A stretch of 64,000 nucleotides of DNA. Source: Warburgia ugandensis. Its lineage: Eukaryota > Streptophyta > Magnoliopsida > Canellales > Canellaceae. The notes beneath the pieces were generated by a model. The model ran no database searches, was not told where the DNA came from, and saw only the letters and a program-made list of their open reading frames with translations. Positions 1-10,412 of this stretch are shown in pieces; position 1 is the stretch's first letter, and each line of letters starts with the position of its first letter. Location of the stretch: positions 45,525,729 through 45,589,728 of the forward strand of contig CP141133.1 of NCBI GenBank assembly GCA_035236585.1. Direction: 5' to 3'. A program made the position numbers and the translations under genes.

Positions 1-950
1 TGGGCTAAGGTTATTCCCGTTCTCACTTAAGGATAAAGCCAAGTCATGACTTAATTCCTTGGAGGTAGATTCTATACATACATGGGACCAATTGTCTAAG
101 AAGTTCCTGAACAAGTTCTTCCCCTTTCACAAAACAAATGCCCTGAGTTGTGAAATTATAAATTTTCAGCAAAGGGATGATGAACAATATTATGAATGTT
201 GGGAAGGGTGGATTGAACTATTGCAAAAATGCCCTCATCATGGATTTGAGAAATGGCAGTAAGTTCAATACTTCTATGAGGCATAGATGCCTCAAAATAG
301 ACAAATGATAGATGCAGTGAGTGGAGGGACCTTGATGTTAAAAGATGAAAGTGAAGCTTGGGAATTCTTTCAAACTGTAGCTGATAATTCTTAGCAATGG
401 GATTATTCAAATAGGAGAGAAAGAACTAACCAGCCCACTAAGAAAGGAGGTATCTATGAGATAGGAGCACATACTGATCTATTCGATAAGCTCGACTTTG
501 TCTCTAAAAAATTAGATGGAAGAATGGACAAGCTTGAAACTATGTTTCAACCTTTCATGGATGTTACATTATCTCCAAAACCTCCATAAGATGTATGCGC
601 TACTTGTTCTAGTCTAGCCCATTTAACCTCAGCGTGTCCATCTAATAAAGTATTCCCTAAATATCTTGTAGACCAAGCAAATACACTGAATGCATATTGC
701 CAACCTAGTGACAACCCATATTCTGAGACCTACAACCCTTGGATGGGCTAGGAATCCCAATTTATCTTGGTCAAAGAATAACCACAAAGGGTGACCATCT
801 GTAAATCCCCCTATCCAAAACTTTCCTCTTAGAACTACAGTTCCCCATCAGTCACCTAGCTTTCAACAACCTCTACAACAAAAGAAAACATATTCAGAGG
901 AAAACATCCACGCCATGATGGAACAATTTGCAAAAGATAATGATTACACT
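1..950 (+). pseudogene. gag remnant of Tat/Athila-type gypsy element A
   Basis: Retrotransposon capsid (Gag) region, entering from beyond the left edge. The translation from about position 59 carries the retrotransposon Gag signature (tryptophan-rich LLQKCPHHGFEKW). A CX2CX4HX4C zinc knuckle (CATCSSLAHLTSAC) follows at 596-637; it would bind packaged RNA. The frame is broken by in-frame TAA and TAG codons (for example after FEKWQ) and by a shift near 745, where the reading continues as WARNPNLSWSKNN. The same gag occurs at 41,880-42,888 in element B, with clear base-level similarity over the block beginning GGATAAAGCC. Lineage is inferred from this gag and the large spacer before the LTR. Not functional. 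Confidence 0.8.
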
Positions 951-967
951 AAAAAGGCCTTACACAA

Positions 968-2030
968 TTGCAAAATGATAGTAGATATTCAACTAATGTC
1001 AACTCTCAAGCCATAGCTAAGCTAGAGGTGCAAATAAGCCAATTGTGTGCTGAATTACATAATAGAGGAAAGGGTCAGTTTCCTAATCAACCCATCCTTA
1101 ACCCTAAGGGTCAATTTGAGATAGGGTCAAGTTCTCAAAACCATAACCCTCATGAGCATGTCAAGTCCATAATCACCCTTAGAAATGATCATTACATCGA
1201 TAACGAAGAAGGGCAGGCTAAGGAAACTATAGAGGAAAAAGAGGCAACAAAAATACAGGAAAAAGAGAAAAGACAGAACAATCCTGTAGAACCTATATTG
1301 GGGGCACTCTACGTGTTTAAAGCCCCTTTTCCCCAATTATTGAATAAAGCTAGGAAGGGATCAAACTTCAATAAATTAATGGAAGTGTTTAAACATGTAC
1401 AAATCAATATACCATTGGTCAATGCAATTAAAGACATCCCTGCCTATGCTAAATTCTTAAAAGTGCTCTGCACAACAAAGCGAAAGCTTAATGTGCAAAA
1501 GAAAGCCTTCCTCACCGAACAAGTAAGCTCTTTGATTCAACACAAGACCCCATCAAAGTTTAAAGACCTAGGATGTCCTACAATCGCTTGCGTCATTGGA
1601 GATCATGTCATAGATAAGGCACTTCTTGACTTAGGGGCTAGTGTTAACTTATTGCCATACTCTATTTATGAGCAACTAAAGTCAGTGAGTTGAAACCAAC
1701 CACTACCACGCTGCAATTAGTTGATAGATCTATCAAGATACCTCATGGTTTGGTTGAAGATGTCTTGATATATGTGGATAAGTTTTATTACCCTGTTGAT
1801 TTCATTGTGCTAGACACCTAACCTGTATCCGACCCCGGTAATCAAATCCTAGTCATCCTTGGACGTCCATTCTTGGCAACGTCCAATGCCATTATTAATT
1901 GTAGGAATGGTGTAATGAAACTCTCATTCGGTAACATGAAGGATAAGCTTAATGTTTTTAATGCCGATCAACAACATTTAGACCTCGATGATACCTGTGA
2001 TGTTAACTTGATATAGAGTCTAATTAATGA
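968..2030 (+). pseudogene. protease region of gypsy element A
   Basis: Continuation of the element A polyprotein in a shifted frame. Residues encoded at 968-1693 include a lysine/glutamate-rich linker and then a retropepsin-like fold whose active-site motif LLDLGASVNLLP lies at about 1622-1657 (catalytic Asp at 1628-1630). This family cuts the Gag-Pol polyprotein. A stop at 1691 interrupts the domain; the remaining protease strand (ILGRPFLATS-like, about 1853-1888) continues in another frame. The stretch then runs into the linker before reverse transcriptase. Broken, with at least one frameshift and several stops. Confidence 0.75.
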
Positions 2031-2037
2031 GATTCAT

Positions 2038-2640
2038 TTGTCATTGTCCATCTCGGACCCACTAGAGGCTTGTCTGATGCATTTTAATGGAGAATTTGAC
2101 ATAGACAAGTCTATTCAGGAGGTAAACAATCTTTTAGATGTTGCACTACTCATGGATACCTCTAAGTGGGGTCCTTATGTGGAACCACTCCCTCTGTCTA
2201 AATCTGTCCCCATACCTTCAATAGAGCAACCACCTTCTCTAGACCTAAAACCCTTGCCTGATAACTTGAAATATTCATATCTAGGCCTAGATGAAACCTT
2301 ACATGTAATAATAGCATCAGACTTAGATAAAGAACAGGAGGGTAAGCTTTTAGATGTTCTTAAGGAACATAAAACTACTATAGGGTGGACAATAGTAGAC
2401 ATAAAAGGGATAAGTCTAGCCTTATGCATGCATAGGATACAAAGACCGAATGAAGGTTGTACATGATTGACATATTTTAAGAAAATCCTTCACACCAGGT
2501 CAAAAGGTCTTATTGTATAATTCTAGATTGCATCTATTCCCAGGAAAACTTAGATCTAGATGGACCGGACCTTATATAGTATGCACAATCTATCCTCATG
2601 GGACGATGGTCAAAGGTTAAAACCTTTCTTAGAACTACTT
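2038..2640 (+). pseudogene. collapsed pol: RT leader fused to integrase C-terminus
   Basis: The first part (2,038 to about 2,440) encodes the conserved stretch between protease and reverse transcriptase of Tat/Athila elements (LKPLPDNLKYSYLG, then IGWTIVDIKGIS and CMHRI). The reading then jumps directly to the integrase C-terminal region in another frame (YKDRMKVVHD, stop, [20 protein letters not shown], then [13 protein letters not shown] at about 2,440-2,580). The RT catalytic core, RNase H and the integrase catalytic core are therefore missing. This is an internal deletion of pol, not only point decay. The integrase tail has one TGA at an expected lysine position. The element could only have moved with proteins supplied by relatives. 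Confidence 0.8.
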
Positions 2641-4476
2641 GACCTTGAAATTGATGAGACACTTTTAAAGGCACCCGAGTATCATGATCCACCTTAGATT
2701 ACCGCTCCAGGAGCCTTATAGCATATCATCATTGCACTCATCATTATGTTTGGCTGAAGATGTTAAACTTAGCGCTTATTGGAAGGCAACCCAAGGGTCT
2801 AGAGTCTACATCACTCAACTTCCATATAGAATCCTATGTTTTCAAACATTGGGGACAATGTTTCATTCAAGTTGGGGGGTGTAGATGCACTAGAGATTTT
2901 GAATTTTCTTGATTTAAAAAAAAAATTGAAAATTTTTGAAAAAGAAAGAAGGAAAGAAAAGTTTTTAAAGTAGAGTTCCCTTACTGTGATGAGAACTGGA
3001 TGTTCAGAATTTGGTAAATATGCTATTTTTACCTCTCAATGGGAATGCATATGATTAGTTTTGCATGTCATTCATGAGTTGAAGCATTTTATGAAAGTTA
3101 CTTCTTAGAAACCATTTACACACAACACATAATCAAGAGTAATATAGAGGTATGACTTAGAGACCCTGAGAAAAATCAGTGGAGACCTATAACCTAGTGA
3201 GAGTTTAAGACTATCTTCTTTTAGAGAGTTATAAGTAATTCTACACTTTCTTCAACGCACATACGTTAGGGTGATCCTATTATCCTTTTTTTGGTTAAAC
3301 ATCAAGAATAAATAGGAGTAAAACTTTAATTCCAAAAATTTATTGAATCTGATAGGCTTTAGGAAACCTAAGAAATGATATAGGCCATCCTTGCTCATCC
3401 CAGAGACATAAAGCCTACCCAATATAGTATACCACTAGTTAGCCTTTTGAGCCTATTATTAAGCCTTTCCTTTCTTAACTCCATTTACCTTAACCCAGAA
3501 TAAACCAAAATAACTAACCACTACCCATCTTCGAAATGAGTAGAGTAGAAAAAAAATTCAAAAATAGGACAAAAAATCAAAGAAGTGAAAAAAAATTAGT
3601 TGTCTTTCTTCCAAAGAAGAAAAAGAAAAGTTAAAAAAAAAAAGAAAAAAGAAAAAAGAGAAAGACGAAAGTCTGAAAGAGAAATTCACTTCAAGTACAA
3701 ACCCAAAAGAAAAGTTGTCTTAGCAGATATTCAATAAAGACATCTACTCAATTTTGAACCTTTGAAGTCTTTATACCTTTCTTTTCTCAAACTATCCCAA
3801 GCCTACATTTTGTCCTAAGTTAAAGAGCTATTGATCTTAGGTGGACATAGCCTTACAAAGGAGATAAAAAGAAAGAATTAAGGTAAAGACTCCTAATATT
3901 CTTGGTGTTAACATCCACTCTTAGGGATCACTTTCCTTTGTCTCATGAGTGTTTAAAAGAATTATGTGAACTATCAGTTTGTTGGATTTGGTCACATAAT
4001 GAGAGAAATATGTTTAACCCCTTATCTGAGAGTTTTATTTCTGAGCGTATGCCTGTGAGGATTTGAGGTCAAAGCATATTTCCAATGGAATGTAAGAATA
4101 TCCAATTGGAAGTTAAGATTTATGTGGCTGTACACACACATATACACTCTGAGAAATAGCTCAAATAAAATGTCTTTAATATGTGTATGGTGTGTAAAAT
4201 TGTCAAATCCTCTTCATTAAGTTGTGAAAAACTAGTCAATTTGCTAATGAATGAGACTTCTCTAAGATAAAATAGGGGACTTGACTTTATTGAATTTTGT
4301 GGGTATATTCACTGCAAACCCTCACGAGGCCTAACTCGTCCACTAGGGGTAACCTAGGGGTTCAAGGGCTTATTGCATGTGTTAAATGCAATCGTGAGTA
4401 CCTACGAAAGTGGCACTTTGTATCAGTTTTGTGAAAAATAGTTGTCTACATGCTTTGCTCGGGACTAGCAAAATGC
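2641..4476 (+). other. 3' noncoding spacer of element A
   Basis: AT-rich sequence between the end of pol and the polypurine tract. A first purine-rich block (GTTGGGGGGTGT) sits at about 2,870-2,881 directly after the last coding trace, as is common in Tat/Athila elements. An A-rich tract lies at 3,540-3,690. I see no envelope-like or other coding region. Confidence 0.6.
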
Positions 4477-4489
4477 TGGTTGGGGTGTG
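4477..4489 (+). promoter_or_regulatory. polypurine tract of element A
   Basis: The purine/T-rich run TGGTTGGGGTGTG directly precedes the LTR start TGTTCAG. It is preceded by CTCGGGACTAGCAAAATGC, a string typical of the PPT region of Tat-lineage elements. It would prime plus-strand DNA synthesis. Confidence 0.65.
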
Positions 4490-4893
4490 TGTTCAGTGTC
4501 TAATTTTGACTAAAAGACCCTTGGTTTAGCATTCAATTAGATCATCTAACCATTCAAAATTGCAAAATTTAGTTTGATTTTAAACTTAGTTCAAATTGAC
4601 CATCCAAACCTTAATTTTTCAAAATCAATGGTCAGATGATCATTAGAGTTTATTAGATGATTAATGTGTAGTTTAGATTATTTTAATTTAGTCTTTTATT
4701 TTGCAGATCAACTACAAGAGGCATGGACGGCTATGGATCAATGTTTCAGATCATCCTCAAGGATCAATGGTGCAGATTAGTGAAGAGCAAGAAGGTTTCC
4801 TAATGGAAGAGGATTCTTAATTGGAAGAGTCCTAATTGAAAGAGATGGGAAGAAGAGGAGTTTGTTAGAGTAAAATAAGGAAGGAAAAACTAT

Positions 4894-4902
4894 TATAAAA
4901 AG
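4894..4902 (+). promoter_or_regulatory. TATA-like box in LTR A
   Basis: TATAAAAAG lies about 400 bases into the LTR, where U3 ends in this family. The solo LTR of the same family keeps an equivalent GGCTATAAAGAGG on the minus strand at about 37,908-37,920. It probably marks the retrotransposon promoter; no transcript evidence is available. Confidence 0.45.
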
Positions 4903-5311
4903 GAGAACCGTGGAGGTGGAGGGGAGTGTTTTTTTTTTTTTTTGAGATTTGAAGTTTTGGGAGTTTAGTTTTGGGTTGTCTTCTTTGTAGTCCATTTTAT
5001 TCATCGTTTTTCTTTGCTTGCCCAGTCTTTTGTTTTCAGTGGTTACGTATTTCTCTCCTCCATCGCGCACCAAGTCTTCTTTCCCAGACCACGTTGAATC
5101 TCTTAGTTTTTCCCTGCTGTGTCTCTTATCTGTTCATCCCTGACGACAGTTCTTCTCCTTTTCCTTTCTCTCTATCACCTCACCCCTTTCTTAGGACAGT
5201 AAGTTTTCATTGAAATAGCATCGCAAGCAGGACACTGGCTAGCAATGCACAAAGTCTACGCACCAGTCCAGGCCCCCTTCATCCCATCATTGGTTTTTGT
5301 TTCACTTGCAC

Positions 5312-5314
<3 letters not shown>

Positions 5315-5378
<64 letters not shown>
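5315..5378. repeat. (TC)32 microsatellite
   Basis: Uninterrupted TC dinucleotides inside LTR A. The related inverted LTR at 36,863-38,380 has no such array, so the expansion followed divergence of the two copies. Confidence 0.95.
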
Positions 5379-5381
<3 letters not shown>

Positions 5382-6359
5382 CGCACCACCCCTTTTCTCT
5401 TCCCTCTATTCTAGTTTCTTCCCATTCACTGTTGCATCCCCACAGTAAACCCCTGGTCTCCCTCTCCTCTCCTGCATCACGCACCTATTCTTTCCCATCA
5501 CCCCTTCTCTGTCACTCTCCTTTGCTTCATAGTTCAACCCACCTTCCATCGCACCTTCACATCATCTCCTTCATTCTCTAGCATTCCTCCTCTGTTCACT
5601 ACACCAGGACCGGTCGGTTGATCTACACTGGCCCACTCGTTTTCTCCGTCAAAACCACGATCTCCAACTAGGACCCATCACCTGATCCATCGTCGGCTAG
5701 CCCAGAGAAAGAAAACCCAGATCGGGTTTTCTCCCATCTCTTCTCCTCTTCCTCTTCCTCTTCCTCTTCCTCTTCCTCTCTTCTCTTCTTCTTCTTCCTT
5801 CTTCCCTCTTCTCCCTCCTTCGGCTTCCCTCTTCTTCGTGGGATTTCATTTGGTTTTTGTTAAAAACGAGATTTTTAATAAAATTCCATTTTTGCCCTTC
5901 CTCTTTAAATGCAATTACATTTATGTTCTTTTTTGTTAATTACATCTGCATCCTCATTTTAATTACATATGTATCCCCATTTTAATTCCATCTGAGTCCC
6001 TATTTTATTTATAGATGTGTCCCTGAATATTCAGGTTTACCTTATCCCTATTCTGCCTATCCAAGGACAGTCATATCCAAGGCTGCTTGTTTAGTTTTAT
6101 TTTATGTTTTCTTGGATTTAAAAATTCTGTAAATTGCAGCAATTAAATAAATTGAGAATTTTTATTTTATTCTTAGTTTATTTCTGTTATATTCTTTATT
6201 TTTATTTTTATTAATTGAATTTTATGTAAAAACTCCAAAATTCTAAAGTGAGTCCTTGTGGGATCGACCCATATTTGCATATCTATACTACAATAGCTCG
6301 TGCACTTGCGGGAAACATCAACACTTTTCTTGAAGAATCATGGGAGTGGGTAATTATCA

Positions 6360-7720
6360 ATTTTTTTTCCCTCTTTCTGAAAAGGATGAAGGAGATTCCT
6401 TCCTTAAGGATGGAGGAAATTTCTTTTCTCTTTGTGAGAATCAACTGTGGAGGAAATTCTTCCTGTTTGAAAATTAAGGATTGAGAATTTTCTTCTTTCT
6501 AAAAGACAAAAGAGTTGAGGGGTTTCCTTCCTCTTTGGAAAATGAAGGATTGAGGAAATTATTTCCTCTTTGGAAAATGAAGGATGGAGGAAATCTTTTT
6601 CTCTTTGAAAAATCAAGAATGGAGGAAATTCTTCCTCTTTAGAAATCAAGGAGGTAGGAACAATTTTTTCTCTTTAAAAATTGAGGGGGAGGAAAATCTT
6701 TGGAAAGTCAAGGATGGAGGAAAAATACTTCTCGTTTGGAAAATCAAGGATAAAGGAAATTTCTTTCCTCTTTGAAAAGTCAAGGATGGAGGAAAATTCT
6801 TTCCTCTTTCGACAATAGGGAAGGGAGGAAAACTCATTTCTCTTTCTTCCTTGGAAGTGGATTTTATTTTATTTTATTTTGAAGTAGAGAGTTAAGGAAG
6901 GAAAAAAAAATTCTTTATAAGTTTTCTTGAAAATTTCCCTTTTTGTTAAAGGATTGAGAAAACACCCCTCCCTCCCTCCCTCTTTGTTGGAAATGCAAAA
7001 TCAAGAAGGGAGGAGAATCTTCTTTTGTCTTTCTTTTTTTCTTATAGATTGAAAGTCGAGGAGGGAGGAAAATTTGTTTCCTTCTTTCTTTTCTCGAAAA
7101 ATCTTAGGAGTAGGAAATTCTCGTTTCTTTTTTTTTTTTTTTCCTTTTTTTGTAAAAAGGATGAAAGAGATTCCTTCCTCAAGGATAGAGGAAATTTTAT
7201 TTTTTCTCTATGTGAGAATCAAATGTGGTGGAAATTCTTCCTATTTGAAAATCAAGGATTGAGAAAATTCCTCTTTCTAAAAGATGAAAGAGTTGAGGGG
7301 TTTCCTTGCTCTTTGGAAAATGAAGGATTGAGGAAATTATTTCCTCTTTGGAAAATGAAGAATGGAGGAAATCTTTATCTTTGAAAAATCAAGAATTGAG
7401 GAAATTCATCCTCTTTGTGAAATGAAGGAGGGAGAAAAAAAAAATTTTCTTTTTAAAATTTGAGGGGGAGGAAAATTCTTTCCTCTTTGGAAAATCAAGC
7501 ATAAAGGAACTTTCTTTCCTCTTTGGAAAGTCAAGGTTGGAGGAAAATTCTTTCCTCTTTGGACAATAGGGGAGGGAGGAAAACTCTTTCCTCTCTCCCT
7601 TTGAAGTGGATTTTATTCTAATTTCTTTTAACTAGAGAATTAAGGAAGGAAATAAATTCCTTCATAATTTTTTTGGAAATTTCCCTTCTTATTAAAGGAT
7701 TACAAACCCACACCCCCCCT
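6360..7720. repeat. minisatellite of ~35-bp GGAGGAAA/TTTCCTC units
   Basis: Degenerate tandem units of about 33-36 bases, each of the form GGATGGAGGAAATTCTTTCC followed by TCTTTGGAAAATCAA. Units are clearest at 6,540-6,830 and 7,320-7,590. On top of this is a longer duplication of about 0.78 kb: the block starting AAAAGGATGAAGGAGATTCC at 6,379 recurs in order at about 7,155, including the internal GTTGAGGGGTTTCCTT. Each unit has short self-complementary parts (GGAAA...TTTCC). Translated frames here are shadows of the repeat. Confidence 0.85.
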
Positions 7721-8116
7721 GGGGAAGGAAGAAAGGATGATGAGAGTGACATATTGGATTTATGATGTAGGATCTTAACATTAGAGGAGCACATGCTAAA
7801 AGCTACGGTACGTGTCCTAACCTTAGTAGGACATTCTAAGGTAGTCTATGGTGGATTATATATGCATGATCTTCACATGAAAAACCAAGGATTTATATGA
7901 TAAAAGATTGACATTAAAACAATGATGAATGCTAGAAACTAAAAAAAAAGAATGTTAGAAATAAATACTAGGAATGGGATTAATGCATACTTGGAGTGGT
8001 ATAGAATAAGATACTTAAGAAAATTAGAGGGAGAAAGAATTGGTTGGTTCTTAAGAGTAAACCCTTCTCATCAAGATCAATGGGAGATAATTCTTCCATC
8101 CTTGAACTTTTTAAAA
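7721..8116. other. intergenic, nothing recognised
   Basis: AT-rich sequence between the minisatellite and a local duplication. I see no gene, LTR end or terminal inverted repeat. Confidence 0.5.
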
Positions 8117-8463
8117 GGAGAAGATACAAAGAAAAAGATTAAAAATTCAATTGTCTTCTAAAATTGGGGGGTTATTACATACATTCTTTTAGAGTGCTTC
8201 TTTCAAAAATAAAATCATATAAATGGATCTTTCTTTGGTGCTCCCCTTTTTGACCACCATGGATTCAAGTAAAATGAGAAATGATACAAAAAAAGATTAA
8301 AAAATCAAATTTCTTCTAAAATTAGAGAGTTATTACATACATTATACTAGGTGTCCCTTTAGAAGTTCTTTACTTTTAGAGTACCTCTTTCAAAGAGAAG
8401 ATCATATAAATTGATCTTTCTTTGTGCTCCACCTTTGAAAACCATGGATTTAAGTAAAATGGA
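8117..8463. repeat. local tandem duplication (~170-180 bp x 2)
   Basis: The block beginning AAGATTAAAAATTC and running through TATTACATACATT, ATCATATAAATGGATC and CATGGATTCAAGTAAAATG appears at about 8,117-8,284 and again, diverged, at about 8,285-8,463. The second copy has an extra 30-40 bases after ACATACATT. No coding content. Confidence 0.75.
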
Positions 8464-10299
8464 AAATTTGTAGGAAATTCTAGAGAATCTATCTAACAAA
8501 TTCAAGGGCCTTCATCTTTAGGTTTTACTTTTTATAAAACAAACCCTATGGCATGAATCCTAGAATCTCCCATTTCTCTCATAGGATCCTTGGACCCTTC
8601 ATTATTGGATCTTAACTTTCATAGAGCTAGAGAAAGGGAAAAACAAGATAATTGAAATTGAAGAAAGTAATATAATGAGAATAGGAAAAGAAAACCTTCA
8701 AACACCATTGCGGTCATGGTTTAGTCTCCACAAACACCATCAATGGATTTGTTGTTTTTCATCGATTACTGGCCATAGAACTAGGAAAAGAAAAGCTCTA
8801 ATATAGAAATGCAAAAAATATAAATCATGCATAGAACACCACCTTCTACCTTAGAAATATCTTGAATCCACATGATGAACAACCTTAAATCCATAAGACA
8901 AAATAAACCTTGAATCCATAAAGAAAAGAAAACACTTATAAAAAAAGATGTATAATAATCTCTTATAATGCTATTCATGCTAATATTATTAGACCTACCA
9001 TTTTTCAATTAGAGAAAATAAGAGACTAAGATGCTTTGGCAAAACAAGCTAGGAAATAATTGCTATAGAAGCAAATCTTTGTTGCTAATGCTAATATGAG
9101 AAACTAGAGCCACTAGGAAACTAAACAATAAAAAACACAAAGTAAAAGAAAGCAACCTTCATACTTATCACCCTAAATCAGATTATTTGACCTAATTCAG
9201 ATTAGATTGTTTAGATATCAGAATTCTCATTTTGGATGGATTTTGGGTATGCAATTTGGGTGTTTTAAATCATGACCATTGATTCGCAGACAATGGGAGA
9301 CAATGGGAATGAACTTTTGCAAGTAGCCTAAATAGGATAGGCTGAGAAAGATGAATGTGTTGGATCATGCCACCATTTTTTAAAATGAAAAAAAGTGTGT
9401 TAGATCATTTAAGGAGGCATGTAGCTAGGTTGAGCCTTGAAACAAGTCTCGAAATGAGTCTTGCTAGCATTTTCCTTGATAGTTCTTCTAACTGGATGTT
9501 GGAAAAGAACACAACCTAGATAGGCTTCAAATTTGGATGATACGAGCTATTCATTAGGTTTGGCCTGCCTTAATCTATGTATCAAAAATCATGCCCACAA
9601 AAGGCTTCTAGCTACTAGCTTTTTTAGTTAAAAATTTAATGAACATGATTGAATAATAAAAAATAGCATGGCCGAAATCATCCAATAATTATGATGTTTG
9701 GTAGTTAGTCTAAGGCAGTCAAATATGATAAATGGATCCGATCATCCAAAAGAGGGTGCAGCTACATAGCATCAGTTTTCGCATCAGAGACTATTTTCCT
9801 TTACTTAATTAAACCTGGTACAAGGGTGACCTGGTCTCTCCTAGTGCATTATATTTTCAGCGGTCAAATAAATCGTATCCTTAGGAAATTTTGTAACCAT
9901 CCATCTCTGATGACTAAAGTACTATAAGTCGTTTGTATAATCAGTATGATCTTTCGGCCTTAGGAATCAACCAATGGTGGAGCCTCACTGAACCATTTCT
10001 CGCTGTAAGATGATTCATATTCAAAGAACCAAATAGAAATGCGGGATGGTCGTGATACTTTGGTCTATTAGAGATCTATCATACAGCTTTTAAAAGACGG
10101 TTCAGATCACATCAGCACGGAACATTGCCCTAAACACTCGAGTGATCCAGTTTGTTCGTAACTGGTCTGCCCTTTCTTACACGTGTCCCAATTGGTGCCC
10201 GCCATTCGAAAATTGCCATAAGAAGTAAGAATCTCCTTGGTCACTGTTCAAACGTTATTACTTGCCATTATCCCGCTCCCTCACATTCAAATTCCCTTC

Positions 10300-10302
<3 letters not shown>
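8464..10302. other. upstream intergenic region of EB1C
   Basis: No coding region or transposon end is recognised. The last few hundred bases are less AT-rich and presumably hold the EB1C promoter. A TATAAAG string at 10,356-10,362 lies only about 50 bases before the first ATG, so its use as the TATA box is doubtful. Confidence 0.5.

Positions 10303-10350
<48 letters not shown>
10303..10350. repeat. (TC)24 microsatellite in EB1C 5' leader
   Basis: Uninterrupted TC run ending 62 bases before the first in-frame ATG of EB1C. Pyrimidine repeats in 5' leaders are common in plants. No ATG lies between the repeat and the EB1C frame. Confidence 0.95.
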
Positions 10351-10353
<3 letters not shown>

Positions 10354-10412
10354 TTCTATAAAGCCCTTCATCATCAGGGAAGAAGAAGATCGGAGTGGCG
10401 ACGAACATAGGG

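Larger units (their letters stand above)
4490..6323 (+). repeat. 3' LTR of element A (Tat-type)
   Basis: LTR of about 1.83 kb starting TGTTCAGTGTC and ending CATCAACA. Its limits come from the PPT on the left and from alignment with an inverted copy of the same family at 36,863-38,380, which starts TGTTAAGTGTT and ends CATCAACG. Shared blocks include CTAATTTTGACTAAAAGACC near the start and GTGGGATCGACCC near the end. It carries a (TC)32 array that the other copy lacks, and a TATA-like box at 4,894. Open frames inside it are low-complexity and not genes. Confidence 0.85.

Noticed and set aside
5245..5581. Ser-Leu repeat frames and antisense Arg-Glu frame
   Set aside because: Translation of the (TC)32 array in LTR A.
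10356..10362. TATAAAG as the EB1C TATA box
   Set aside because: It lies about 50 bases before the first ATG and just after the TC repeat. It would leave a very short leader and may be coincidental.
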